DNA of 64,000 nt from Paraburkholderia sabiae. GTDB lineage: Bacteria; Pseudomonadota; Gammaproteobacteria; Burkholderiales; Burkholderiaceae. Where the stretch lies: positions 1 through 64,000 of the forward strand of contig NZ_CP125295.1 of assembly GCF_030412785.1 (NCBI RefSeq), in the 5' to 3' direction. The number at the start of each line of letters is the position of its first letter. The stretch's first letter is position 1. Below, piece by piece: positions 38,814-47,217 of this stretch. Both the position numbers and the translations under genes were made by a program. A model generated the notes under the pieces. It worked only from the letters and a program-made list of their open reading frames with translations. It was not told where the DNA came from and searched no databases.

Positions 38814-41223
38814 AGTACGCCGCGCCACCAGTGCCGGCAACCTCGTCGTCAGACTGCTCGTATCGACAGTAGCGGTGACGGCTGTCCTGCTGCTCGTGCT
38901 GCTCGCAGCCGCGAGCGCGAACACCGAATTCTTCGACCGCTACTATGGCTGGCTCTACGCCGCCAACGTCGCCGTCGCGCTGATCTTCATGCTGATCGTT
39001 GCGGTGCTGGTGGTGATCATCGTCACGCGATTGCGCAAGGGCAAGTTCGGCACGCGGCTTTTAGCGAAGCTCGCGTTCTTCTTCGCGCTCGTCGGCGTGG
39101 TGCCGGGCGGGATCATCTACATCGTGTCGTATCAGTTCGTGTCGCGCAGTATCGAGTCGTGGTTCGATGTGAACGTCGAAACTGCGCTCACGTCTGGGCT
39201 GAATCTCGGACGCGGGATGCTCGATGCGTCGCTGTCCGATCTGCAGACCAAGGGCCGCCTGATGGCCGAGCAGCTCGCGAGCGCCGATTCCGCCGGCACG
39301 ACGCTCACGCTCTTGCGTCTGCGCGACCAGTTCGGCGTGCAGGACGCGACGATCGTCGAGCCGTCGCGCAGCATTTCGGGCGCGACGCCGGACATGCACG
39401 TCGTCGCACAGGCGACCAGTAACTACGCATCGCTCGTGCCCAGCGATCTGCCCACGCCGATCATGATCGAGCAGGCGCGCGGACGCGGTTTCGCGTCGAT
39501 CGAAGGCGAGGTGGACGGCGATCCGAAAGCGCATGGCGCAAAGGGCGCGTTGCGGCTGCGCGTGGTGACGCGCATTCCCGATGCCAACGCGTCGCAGCTG
39601 CAACCGACCGAACGCTTCCTGCAACTCACGCAGCCCGTGTCGCAATCGCTCGCGCGTAACGCGGATGCCGTGCAGCGCGCGTATCGCGAGTATCAGGAGA
39701 AGGCGATCGGGCGCACGGGTTTGCGCAAGATGTACATCGGCACACTGACGCTCGCGCTGTTCCTCGCCACCTTCATCGCGATGATGCTCGCGCTCGCGCT
39801 CGGCAATCAGCTCGCGCGGCCGCTGTTCCTGCTCGCGCAGGGCACGAAGGAAGTGACGGAAGGCGACTACACGCCGAAGCGCGAAATCAAGTCGCGTGAC
39901 GAACTCGGCTTCCTCACGCAGTCGTTCAATGCGATGACGCGGCAGTTGTCGGAAGCGCGGCTCGCGGTCGAAGCGAACCGCATCGCACTCGAGCATTCGA
40001 AGTCGTACCTCGAAAGCATTCTGGCGAATCTGACAGCGGGCGTGTTCGTGTTCGACCGGCAATTCCGTCTCACCACCGCGAATCGCGGCGCGGAGCGCAT
40101 CTTCCGTCAGCCGTTCGCGTCGCTGCTGGGGTCGTCGCTGGATCGCATCGGCGTGTTGAGCGAATTCGGCGCGATGGTGCGCAAGGCCTTCGCGGATCTC
40201 GAAGCGGCAGGTGGCAACGATCAGGGTGACACAGGGCACTGGCAGCAGCAGATGGCGCTGCAGGTGCCGGGCGAAGTCGATCCGCTGACGCTGCTCGCGC
40301 GCGGCGCGCGGCTCGTGTCGGCGGCGGGCAACGATAGCGACGACGAAGAGACGTCGGGTTACGTTGTCGTGTTCGACGATATTTCCGACGTGATCTCCGC
40401 GCAGCGTTCCATTGCATGGGGCGAAGTCGCGCGGCGTCTCGCGCACGAGATCAAGAATCCGCTCACGCCGATCCAGCTTTCCGCCGAGCGTCTTCAGATG
40501 AAGCTCGCTGACAAGCTGATGCCGTCGGATGCCGAAGTGTTGAAACGCGGTGCCACTACAATCGTGAATCAGGTCGCGGCGATGAAGCAGATGGTCGACG
40601 ATTTCCGCGACTATGCGCGGACGCCGCCGGCGGTGCTCGCGAATCTGCAACTGAACGAACTCGTTAGCGAAGTGCTGACGCTGTATGGAATCGAAGAAGG
40701 CAAGAGCCCGATTGTCGTCGAAATGGCGGACTTGCCCGTTATACGCGGTGACGCGACGCAATTGCGTCAGGTGATCCATAACCTGCTGCAGAACGCACAG
40801 GATGCTGTGTCAGATGTCCAGCATCCGCGTGTGTTGCTCGAAACGAGGACAGTAGAATATGGCGATCCCGACGCAGATGGCAAAGTGAGCGTCGCGGTGC
40901 GATTGACCGTGTCGGATAACGGTCCGGGCTTCCCCGCGCGCATCCTCACGCGTGCGTTCGAACCTTACGTGACGACCAAGGCCAAAGGTACAGGTCTTGG
41001 ACTCGCCATGGTCAAGAAGATCGTCGATGAACATGGCGCACGAATCGACATACGCAATCGTCTGAAAGCGGGCGATGTGATCGAAGGTGCGCAGATTTCG
41101 ATCCTCTTCCTTCAACTTGCAGACAACAAGGCTGCGGCGCCTGGAAGCGGGCCGCAGGCGGCGCATGGCGGTAGCGCGTCGCAGGGAAAGACAAAAGCAA
41201 CAGTGCAGACAAGGGCAGCTTAA
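38803..41223 (+). CDS. ntrY: NtrY-like sensor histidine kinase
   Basis: A membrane histidine kinase of 806 residues with a GTG start. It has two N-terminal membrane segments (16-38 and 51-76), a third near 88-110, a periplasmic or loop region, another near 308-330, a HAMP domain, a PAS domain, then HisKA with the phospho-accepting His548 in RLAHEIKNPLTPIQLSAERLQ, and a HATPase domain with NLLQNAQDAV and GTGLGLAMVKKIV. Layout and neighbour match NtrY of the NtrYX system (nitrogen or redox sensing in relatives). The ligand is unknown here. Confidence 0.92.
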   Translation: MLNKVRRATSAGNLVVRLLVSTVAVTAVLLLVLLAAASANTEFFDRYYGWLYAANVAVALIFMLIVAVLVVIIVTRLRKGKFGTRLLAKLAFFFALVGVVPGGIIYIVSYQFVSRSIESWFDVNVETALTSGLNLGRGMLDASLSDLQTKGRLMAEQLASADSAGTTLTLLRLRDQFGVQDATIVEPSRSISGATPDMHVVAQATSNYASLVPSDLPTPIMIEQARGRGFASIEGEVDGDPKAHGAKGALRLRVVTRIPDANASQLQPTERFLQLTQPVSQSLARNADAVQRAYREYQEKAIGRTGLRKMYIGTLTLALFLATFIAMMLALALGNQLARPLFLLAQGTKEVTEGDYTPKREIKSRDELGFLTQSFNAMTRQLSEARLAVEANRIALEHSKSYLESILANLTAGVFVFDRQFRLTTANRGAERIFRQPFASLLGSSLDRIGVLSEFGAMVRKAFADLEAAGGNDQGDTGHWQQQMALQVPGEVDPLTLLARGARLVSAAGNDSDDEETSGYVVVFDDISDVISAQRSIAWGEVARRLAHEIKNPLTPIQLSAERLQMKLADKLMPSDAEVLKRGATTIVNQVAAMKQMVDDFRDYARTPPAVLANLQLNELVSEVLTLYGIEEGKSPIVVEMADLPVIRGDATQLRQVIHNLLQNAQDAVSDVQHPRVLLETRTVEYGDPDADGKVSVAVRLTVSDNGPGFPARILTRAFEPYVTTKAKGTGLGLAMVKKIVDEHGARIDIRNRLKAGDVIEGAQISILFLQLADNKAAAPGSGPQAAHGGSASQGKTKATVQTRAA

Positions 41224-41913
41224 ATGGCAACCATCCTGGTGGTAGATGATGAAATGGGCATCCGGGAATTGCTCTCGGAGATCCTGAGCGACGAAGGGCA
41301 TGTCGTGGAGGTCGCGGAGAACGCGCAGGAGGCGCGCGACTACCGGCAACGCCAGGCACCCGATCTGGTGCTGCTCGACATCTGGATGCCCGATACCGAC
41401 GGCGTGACCTTGCTCAAAGAGTGGGCCGCGCAAGGCACGTTGACGATGCCCGTCATCATGATGTCGGGCCACGCGACGATCGACACAGCCGTCGAGGCGA
41501 CGAAGATCGGTGCGCTGAACTTCCTGGAAAAACCGATCGCGCTTCAGAAGCTGCTGAAGGCAGTCGAGCAGGGACTCGCGCGTGGCAGCGCGGCGCCCGC
41601 TGCGGGCGGCATGGCGGCGAAGCCTGCGATGACGGCGAACGCTTCGGCGGTTGCGTCGGCGGCGGCACTGCCGATGATGTCGTCGGATAGTTTGAGCGGC
41701 GGCATGTTGTCCGCGCAGACGGCGTCGATTTCGTTCGACATTCCGTTGCGCGATGCGCGCGACGCGTTCGAGCGCGCCTACTTCGAGTATCATCTCGCGC
41801 GCGAGAACGGCAGCATGACGCGCGTCGCGGAAAAGACGGGGCTCGAACGGACGCATTTGTATCGCAAGCTCAAGCAGCTCGGCGTCGATCTCGGCAAGAA
41901 CAAGGGCGAGTGA
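41224..41913 (+). CDS. NtrX-like response regulator lacking the ATPase domain
   Basis: Partner of the upstream kinase (3 bp gap). The receiver domain (1-120) has the acidic pocket VVDDE and the phospho-acceptor Asp52 in LLDIWMP, with Lys in EKPIALQ. An Ala/Met-rich linker (about 122-175) leads to a C-terminal Fis-type helix-turn-helix (about 178-222: FERAYFEYHLARENG, LERTHLYRKLKQLGV). The sigma-54-activating AAA+ domain normally between receiver and Fis domain in NtrX is entirely absent; total length is 229. It therefore probably acts as an ordinary DNA-binding regulator rather than a sigma-54 activator. Confidence 0.92.
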   Translation: MATILVVDDEMGIRELLSEILSDEGHVVEVAENAQEARDYRQRQAPDLVLLDIWMPDTDGVTLLKEWAAQGTLTMPVIMMSGHATIDTAVEATKIGALNFLEKPIALQKLLKAVEQGLARGSAAPAAGGMAAKPAMTANASAVASAAALPMMSSDSLSGGMLSAQTASISFDIPLRDARDAFERAYFEYHLARENGSMTRVAEKTGLERTHLYRKLKQLGVDLGKNKGE

Positions 41914-41956
41914 CGCGACGTGCACGGATGTCGTTGAAGTTTTTTTCGCGAAGGGC

Positions 41957-41985
41957 TTGAGGAACGCAAAAACGCTTGCTATACT
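41957..41985 (+). promoter_or_regulatory. Sigma-70 promoter of tRNA-Phe
   Basis: TTGAGG, 17 bp, then TATACT, ending 14 bp before the tRNA start. Confidence 0.85.
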
Positions 41986-41999
41986 CTCGCTTCTTCGTT

Positions 42000-42075
42000 G
42001 GCCCGGTAGCTCAGTTGGTAGAGCAGCGGATTGAAAATCCGCGTGTCGGTGGTTCGATTCCGCCCCAGGCCACCA
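42000..42075 (+). tRNA. tRNA-Phe (anticodon GAA)
   Basis: A 76-nt cloverleaf with encoded CCA. The anticodon loop is TTGAAAA with anticodon GAA, and the D-arm and T-arm (GGTGG/CCGCC) pair normally. The acceptor stem is GGCCCGG against CCAGGCC, which leaves an unpaired C5-A68 (42004 and 42067). The other six pairs are Watson-Crick. Confidence 0.96.
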
Positions 42076-42081
42076 GGATTC

Positions 42082-42112
42082 AGCCCCAGGAAATCGCAAG
42101 ATTCCTGGGGCT
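42082..42112 (+). terminator. Terminator after tRNA-Phe
   Basis: An 11-bp perfect stem, AGCCCCAGGAA with its complement, is followed by TTTTCC. Confidence 0.9.
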
Positions 42113-42212
42113 TTTCCTATGTGCTGGCGAATATGATGATTTGCTACGTGGCACAGGCGGTGCGGCGGCCGCGAGCGGGGCTAGGCTCCGCATGATAAAA
42201 TCGCACTGGATC

Positions 42213-42244
42213 AAGGACTTGCCATATGTTCTTCGCAAGTCCTT
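42213..42244 (+). terminator. Isolated terminator-like hairpin
   Basis: A 9-bp perfect stem, AAGGACTTG and CAAGTCCTT, with a 14-base loop is followed by TTT. It has no recognised gene directly upstream on this strand after the tRNA terminator. Confidence 0.6.
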
Positions 42245-42318
42245 TTTCGTTTCAGGTCCGAGGCATCGCGTAGCGTGAAACTCTCTAGCGGACGATCAGC
42301 GGTATAAGCCAAGGCAGC

Positions 42319-42346
42319 TTGGCGCGCGAAAGGCGCCGCCTATACT
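42319..42346 (+). promoter_or_regulatory. Sigma-70 promoter of queCED
   Basis: TTGGCG, 16 bp, then TATACT. It would give a leader of roughly 90 nt before the queC GTG. Confidence 0.6.
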
Positions 42347-42444
42347 GCTTGAGCCGGCCGAGGTGCCGGCCCGCGCGGCAAGTCTCCCCGGCCCCGAGGC
42401 CGCGGCGCGCCAGGCGCGGAAATCAACATACACGGAGTTTCACG

Positions 42445-43176
42445 GTGAACCGCAAAGACGCCAAGCGTAGCGCCCTGGTGCTGTTTTCCGGTGGCCAGGA
42501 TTCGGCCACATGTCTCGCCTGGGCGCTGGATCGATATGAAACGGTCGAAACCCTGGGTTTCGACTATGGCCAGCGGCATCGCGTCGAGCTCGAATGCCGC
42601 GAAGGTTTCCGCAGCGCGGTGGCGCACACGTTCCCCGAGTGGGGCGAGCGGCTCGGCGACGATCACATGATCGATCTGTCCGTGCTTGGCTCGATCAGCG
42701 ATACCGCGATGACGCGCGAAATCGAGATTCACGCGGCGTCGAACGGCCTGCCGAACACATTCGTGCCCGGCCGCAATCTGATGTTCATGACGATTGCGGC
42801 GGCGATTGCATATCGACGCGGGCTGCGCGTGCTGGTTGGCGGCATGTGCGAGACGGATTTCTCCGGCTACCCGGATTGCCGCGACGACACGATGAAGGCG
42901 CTGCAAGTCGCGCTGAATCTCGGCATGGACAGCCGCTTCGTGCTCGAAACGCCGCTGATGTGGATCGACAAGGCCGATACGTGGCGCCTCGCGCATGAGC
43001 TGGGCGGCGACGAACTGGTCGAACTGATTCGCGTCGAGACGCACACGTGCTATCTCGGCGAGCGGGCGGAACTGCATGCGTGGGGCTTCGGTTGCGGCGA
43101 GTGTCCTGCATGCCGCTTGCGCAAACGTGGTTACGAAGCGTATCTGAGCGGCGAGCAGGTCACGGAACCGGCCTGA
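42445..43176 (+). CDS. queC: 7-cyano-7-deazaguanine synthase QueC
   Basis: Makes preQ0 from 7-carboxy-7-deazaguanine with ATP and ammonia, in queuosine synthesis. The 243 residues carry the ATP-binding [17 protein letters not shown] loop and [11 protein letters not shown], and the zinc-binding cysteines in [27 protein letters not shown]. The GTG at 42445 follows ACGGAG at a suitable distance; an upstream open frame has no family sequence. First gene of queC-queE-queD. Confidence 0.96.
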   Translation: MNRKDAKRSALVLFSGGQDSATCLAWALDRYETVETLGFDYGQRHRVELECREGFRSAVAHTFPEWGERLGDDHMIDLSVLGSISDTAMTREIEIHAASNGLPNTFVPGRNLMFMTIAAAIAYRRGLRVLVGGMCETDFSGYPDCRDDTMKALQVALNLGMDSRFVLETPLMWIDKADTWRLAHELGGDELVELIRVETHTCYLGERAELHAWGFGCGECPACRLRKRGYEAYLSGEQVTEPA

Positions 43177-43247
43177 GCGTCACTACGCAGAGCAGCATCG
43201 AGCACACACATCAACAGAGCTTTACGGAGCATCGGGCAGAAAGCAGC

Positions 43248-43880
43248 ATGACGTACGCGGTCAAGGAAATCTTCTACACGTTGCAGGGCGAGGGCGCGAA
43301 CGCCGGCCGCCCGGCCGTGTTTTGCCGGTTCGCCGGATGCAACCTGTGGTCGGGCCGCGAAGAAGATCGCGCGGAAGCCGTGTGCAAGTTCTGCGATACC
43401 GACTTCGTGGGGACGGACGGCGAGAACGGCGGCAAATTCCGCACGCCCGAAGAACTCGCGGCGATGATCGCGTCGCTGTGGCCGGAAGGCGAGGGCCAGC
43501 GCTTCGTCGTGTGTACGGGCGGTGAGCCGATGCTGCAGATCGATCAGCCGCTGGTCGACGCGCTGCATGCGCAAGGCTTCGAAATTGCTATCGAGACGAA
43601 CGGCTCGCTCCCCGTGCTCGACACGATCGACTGGATCTGCGTGAGCCCGAAGGCCGACGCGCCGCTGGTGCAGACCAAAGGCAACGAACTGAAAGTGGTC
43701 GTGCCGCAAGACAATCAACGTCTCGCCGACTACGCGAAGCTCGAGTTCGACTATTTCCTCGTCCAGCCGATGGACGGTCCGTCGCGGGACATCAACACGA
43801 AGCTCGCGATCGACTGGTGCAAGCGCCATCCGCAATGGCGTATGTCGATGCAGACTCACAAGTACCTGAACATTCCCTGA
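43248..43880 (+). CDS. queE: 7-carboxy-7-deazaguanine synthase QueE
   Basis: A radical SAM enzyme that ring-contracts 6-carboxytetrahydropterin to CDG. The 210 residues start MTYAVKEIFYTLQGEGANAGRPAVF. The cluster motif is CX14CX2C (C-NLW...AEAV-C-KF-C-D), the variant form described for Burkholderia QueE, not the classical CX3CX2C. CTGGEPMLQID and IETNGSLP are the SAM-binding parts. The ATG at 43248 has a weak ribosome site (ACGGAGC is 23 bases away). Confidence 0.95.
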   Translation: MTYAVKEIFYTLQGEGANAGRPAVFCRFAGCNLWSGREEDRAEAVCKFCDTDFVGTDGENGGKFRTPEELAAMIASLWPEGEGQRFVVCTGGEPMLQIDQPLVDALHAQGFEIAIETNGSLPVLDTIDWICVSPKADAPLVQTKGNELKVVVPQDNQRLADYAKLEFDYFLVQPMDGPSRDINTKLAIDWCKRHPQWRMSMQTHKYLNIP

Positions 43881-43886
43881 TTTGCC

Positions 43887-44333
43887 GTGCTGACGATTAC
43901 ACGAAAACTCGAATTCGACGCGGGTCACCGCATTCCCGATCACCGCAGCCAGTGCCGTAATCTGCACGGCCATCGCTACGTGCTCGAAATCACGCTGCAA
44001 GGCGATCTCGTCGAAACGGAAGGCGCGCCGGATCGCGGCATGGTGATGGATTTCGCCGACGTGAAAGCGCTCGCGAACCAGCATCTCGTCGACAAGTGGG
44101 ATCACGCGTTTCTCGTCTACGAAGGCGATACGCAGGTGCGCGGTTTTCTCGAAACGATGGCCGGTCACAAGACGGTCGTGATCGACCGCATTCCGACTGT
44201 CGAAAATCTCGCGGCTGTCGCGTTCGACATTCTCGCGAACGTCTACGACGCGCACTATGGCGTGAATCTGCGGCTGCACAAGGTGCGTCTGTATGAGACG
44301 CCGAATTGCTGGGCCGACGTCGTCCGCGACTAA
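43887..44333 (+). CDS. queD: 6-carboxytetrahydropterin synthase QueD
   Basis: Converts dihydroneopterin triphosphate to 6-carboxytetrahydropterin, the step before QueE. The 148 residues have zinc-binding His in FDAGHRIP and NLHGHRYVLE, the catalytic Cys in SQCRNLHGH, and the PTVENLA motif that binds substrate. A GTG start lies 6 bp past the queE stop, so the genes are translated together. The order queC-queE-queD covers the steps to preQ0 apart from GTP cyclohydrolase. Confidence 0.96.
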   Translation: MLTITRKLEFDAGHRIPDHRSQCRNLHGHRYVLEITLQGDLVETEGAPDRGMVMDFADVKALANQHLVDKWDHAFLVYEGDTQVRGFLETMAGHKTVVIDRIPTVENLAAVAFDILANVYDAHYGVNLRLHKVRLYETPNCWADVVRD

Positions 44334-44517
44334 ACGGGTTATTGTCACGGTATGATCGTTTCGATAACCACACGGAGCGAGACATGCCGGTCACCGCGCT
44401 ACGCAGCGGGCTCGACGCCCGCTACAACTTTCAAGCTGTTCACGTCGGCCTTTCGGGCCGCGTCGTCTTCTGCTCCCGCCTGCTCACGGCTGCCCCTCTT
44501 AACGACGGAGGCACGCG

Positions 44518-45300
44518 ATGAGCACGTTCACGAATCCACTCAAACTGCGTCTCAAGGATCCGGATCCGCTGTTCGGTCTGTGGCTTTCGCTCGGCAGCGA
44601 TAGCGCGGCCGAAGCGCTCGCGCATGCCGGCTTCGACTGGCTGTTGATCGACATGGAGCACGCGCCGAACGACAGCGTCGATGTCACGGGGCAGTTGCGC
44701 GCGATTGCTGCGGCGCATCTGCCGACAGAGCCCGTCGTGCGTCTGCCTGCCGTCGAGCCGTGGCTCGTCAAGCGAGTGCTCGATGCAGGCGCACGCACGC
44801 TGATGTTCCCGAACATCGAAACGGCCGAGGAAGCGGCCTATGCCGTTCGCCTGACTCAATACGCGACAGCCGAGGCGCCGGACGGTCTGCGCGGCGTTGC
44901 TGGCGCAGTACGTGCTGCCGCTTATGGCATGCGGCGCGACTATCTGCAGAACGCCAACGCGCAGATCGCGAATATCGTGCAGATCGAATCGCAACGCGCA
45001 CTCGCGAATCTGGAACAGATCGTGGCGACGCCGGGCATCGACTGCCTGTTCGTGGGACCGGCAGACCTGGCGGCAAGCCTCGGACATCTCGGCGATTCGA
45101 AGCATCCCGAGGTTCAGGAGGCGATGAAGCATATTCAGGATGTGGCGCATCGCGCGCGCGTCGCGACGGGCATCTTCGCGATGGACGTGGCGAGTGCGCG
45201 GCAATACCGGTCGGAGGGCTTCCGCTTCATCGCGCTGGCCGCCGACGTGATGTGGCTGTTGCGCACCACGCGACAGGCACTGCAGGAGGTTCGGTCATGA
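44518..45300 (+). CDS. HpcH/HpaI-family class II aldolase
   Basis: A metal-dependent aldolase or lyase of 260 residues. The pattern FGLWLSLGSDSAAEALAHAGFDWLLIDMEHAPND, then MFPNIETAEEA and CLFVGPADLAASLGHLG, is that of 2-keto-3-deoxy aldolases such as HpaI, GarL and YfaU. The metal-binding Glu/Asp and the arginine positions are in VQIESQRAL and FVGPADL. The substrate is unknown. The stop overlaps the start of the Sel1-repeat gene (ATGA). Confidence 0.9.
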   Translation: MSTFTNPLKLRLKDPDPLFGLWLSLGSDSAAEALAHAGFDWLLIDMEHAPNDSVDVTGQLRAIAAAHLPTEPVVRLPAVEPWLVKRVLDAGARTLMFPNIETAEEAAYAVRLTQYATAEAPDGLRGVAGAVRAAAYGMRRDYLQNANAQIANIVQIESQRALANLEQIVATPGIDCLFVGPADLAASLGHLGDSKHPEVQEAMKHIQDVAHRARVATGIFAMDVASARQYRSEGFRFIALAADVMWLLRTTRQALQEVRS

Positions 45301-46007
45301 AGCTGTTGTCGTTGCGCGCGACGCGCATAGCAATTCGCGCTGTCGTGCTGGCCGCGCTGACGGCGGGCGCAGTGGCACATGCGCAAAGCAAGACACCGCC
45401 GGCGTCGGATATGGAAACGCAGACGGCCGTCGCCGATTACAACGCGGGCAACTTCACGTCGGCGCTCGCCGAGTTTCGCAAGGCGGCGCAACGCGGCAGC
45501 CGTCTCGCCGAGTTCAATTACGCGATGATGCTGCTCAACGGCGAGGGCGGTCCGGCGAATGTCGAAGAAGGCAAGAAGTGGCTGCGCAAGGCCGCGGACG
45601 CCAACATGTCGCACGCGCAGTACGTGTACGGCAAGATGTACGACGATGGCGAATTCGTTGCGCGCGATCCTGTCGAGGCGCATCAATGGTTCTTGAAGGC
45701 TGCGCAGCAAGGGCACATTCAGGCCGAGCTGGCGCTGGCGAATCAGTTTCTCGATGGACGCGGCACCGCGCGCGACAACCAGCAGGCGTTCGTCTGGTAC
45801 AAGAAAGCGGCTGAAGGCGGCGACATGACCGCGCAGTACGTGACGGGCTCGTTCTATGAGCGCGGCGGCGATGGTGTGCCGCAGAACCTGAATGTCGCGC
45901 GCGCGTATTACGCGGCCGCCGCTGCACAAGGCGACCCGGCGGCGCGCCTCAAGTATCAGCAGCTCAGCACGCAGCTGCGCGAATCGCACGAAGCGAAGCC
46001 GCAATGA
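45297..46007 (+). CDS. Exported Sel1-repeat (TPR-like) protein
   Basis: A 236-residue protein with a signal peptide (ends near AVAHAQ-SK). About five Sel1-type repeats follow, for example AEFNYAMMLLNGEGGPANVEEGKKWLRKAAD, AQYVYGKMYDDGEFVARDPVEAHQWFLKAA and AELALANQFLDGRGTARDNQQAFVWYKKAA. Such repeats form a solenoid for protein binding. It is presumably periplasmic. The start is ATG 45297, overlapping the aldolase stop, with GCAGGAGG upstream. A strong bidirectional terminator begins immediately after the stop. Confidence 0.9.
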   Translation: MKLLSLRATRIAIRAVVLAALTAGAVAHAQSKTPPASDMETQTAVADYNAGNFTSALAEFRKAAQRGSRLAEFNYAMMLLNGEGGPANVEEGKKWLRKAADANMSHAQYVYGKMYDDGEFVARDPVEAHQWFLKAAQQGHIQAELALANQFLDGRGTARDNQQAFVWYKKAAEGGDMTAQYVTGSFYERGGDGVPQNLNVARAYYAAAAAQGDPAARLKYQQLSTQLRESHEAKPQ

Positions 46008-46039
46008 AAAACGGCGCCTGATTTTTCAGGCGCCGTTTT
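46008..46039. terminator. Bidirectional terminator, Sel1 gene / rodA
   Basis: A 14-bp perfect stem, AAAACGGCGCCTGA with its complement, and a TTTT loop directly follow the stop codon, between convergent genes. Confidence 0.95.
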
Positions 46040-46058
46040 TTATCTCGCTGCGGAGAGA

Positions 46059-47207
46059 TCAACTCTGCATCAGTCGCTTCTGTCGCGCGACGCTCATGAT
46101 CAGGCCGATCGCGAAACCGAGCGTTGTCAGCGCAGTGCCGCCGTAACTCATGAACGGCAAAGGCACGCCGACCACAGGAAGAATCCCGCTCACCATGCCG
46201 ATGTTCACGAACGCATAGGTGAAGAACGCCATCGTCAGCGAACCGGCCAGTAATCGGCCGAATAGCGTCGCGCCGTTCGCCGCGATGTAGAGGCCGCGCG
46301 CAATCAACGCCATGTAGAGCGTCAGCAGGACAAGACCGCCCGCGAGACCGAACTCCTCGGAGAACACCGCGAAGATGAAGTCGGTGTGCTTTTCAGGGAT
46401 GAATTCGAGGTGCGCCTGCGTGCCCTTCAACCAGCCCTTGCCGAGCGGGCCGCCCGAGCCGATCGCGATCACGGCCTGAATGGTGTGGAAGCCTTTGCCG
46501 AGCGGATCGGATGTCGGATCGAGCAGCGTGCAGATGCGGTGCTTCTGGTAATCGTGCATCAGCGGCCACTGCACTTCGGGCTGACAGATCTTGTCCTGGA
46601 ACGTCGCGATCGCGCCGACGGCAATCACGCCCGCCACCAGCACGGGGACGATCAGCTTGAAGCTCAAGCCCGCGAAATAGATGACGAAGAGCCCCGACGC
46701 GAACACGAGCACAGCCGTGCCGAGGTCGGGTTGCTTCGCAATGAGGCCGACAGGTACGGCGAGAATCGCGAAACCGACGATGTAATCCCACCAGCGAATA
46801 TTGCCCTCGCGACGCTGGTAGTACCACGCGAGCATCAACGGTGTAGCGATCTTCAGGATTTCGGAAGGCTGAATCACTACGCCGACGTTGATCCATCGCT
46901 TCGCGCCCTTGCGCGTCAGGCCGAAGGCCGCGACGGCCACCAGTAACGCTATGCCGACCGTATAGAGCGGGACGGCGAAGCGCATCAGCGTGGTCGGCGG
47001 AATATTGGCCAGCACCCACATCAGCAGGAACGTCAGGATGATGTTGCGCAGCTGGTCTTCGACGCGGCCAGGCACGTCAAGGCTCGCGCTATAGAGCGTG
47101 ACGATGCCGACGCACAGCAGCAGAAACACGATCAGCGCGAGAGGGCGATCGAAGCCCGCAAACATTTTCTTGATGCGTTCGAGCCAGGCGCGCTTGTCGA
47201 TTTGCAT
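46059..47207 (-). CDS. rodA: Peptidoglycan glycosyltransferase RodA
   Basis: The SEDS-family glycan polymerase of the rod (elongasome) complex. The 382 residues have about ten membrane segments, the RKGAKRWINVG motif, the catalytic Asp in KQPDLGTAVLVF, and GILPVVGVPLPFMSYGGTALTTLG at the end. It works with PBP2, encoded directly upstream 10 bp away on the same strand. Confidence 0.97.
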   Translation of the reverse strand: MQIDKRAWLERIKKMFAGFDRPLALIVFLLLCVGIVTLYSASLDVPGRVEDQLRNIILTFLLMWVLANIPPTTLMRFAVPLYTVGIALLVAVAAFGLTRKGAKRWINVGVVIQPSEILKIATPLMLAWYYQRREGNIRWWDYIVGFAILAVPVGLIAKQPDLGTAVLVFASGLFVIYFAGLSFKLIVPVLVAGVIAVGAIATFQDKICQPEVQWPLMHDYQKHRICTLLDPTSDPLGKGFHTIQAVIAIGSGGPLGKGWLKGTQAHLEFIPEKHTDFIFAVFSEEFGLAGGLVLLTLYMALIARGLYIAANGATLFGRLLAGSLTMAFFTYAFVNIGMVSGILPVVGVPLPFMSYGGTALTTLGFAIGLIMSVARQKRLMQS

Positions 47208-47217
47208 GCCTTTCTCC

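Larger units (their letters stand above)
42113..42444. other. Gene-free region upstream of queC
   Basis: A 332-bp stretch with no gene. It carries a second terminator-like hairpin at 42213-42244, a promoter at 42319-42346, and a GC-rich leader of about 90 nt before queC with a GCCGGC-GCCGGC hairpin near 42355-42372. I do not recognise a preQ1 riboswitch. Confidence 0.6.

Noticed and set aside
41976..42278. 100-residue open frame across tRNA-Phe
   Set aside because: It reads through a tRNA gene and its terminator; not a protein.
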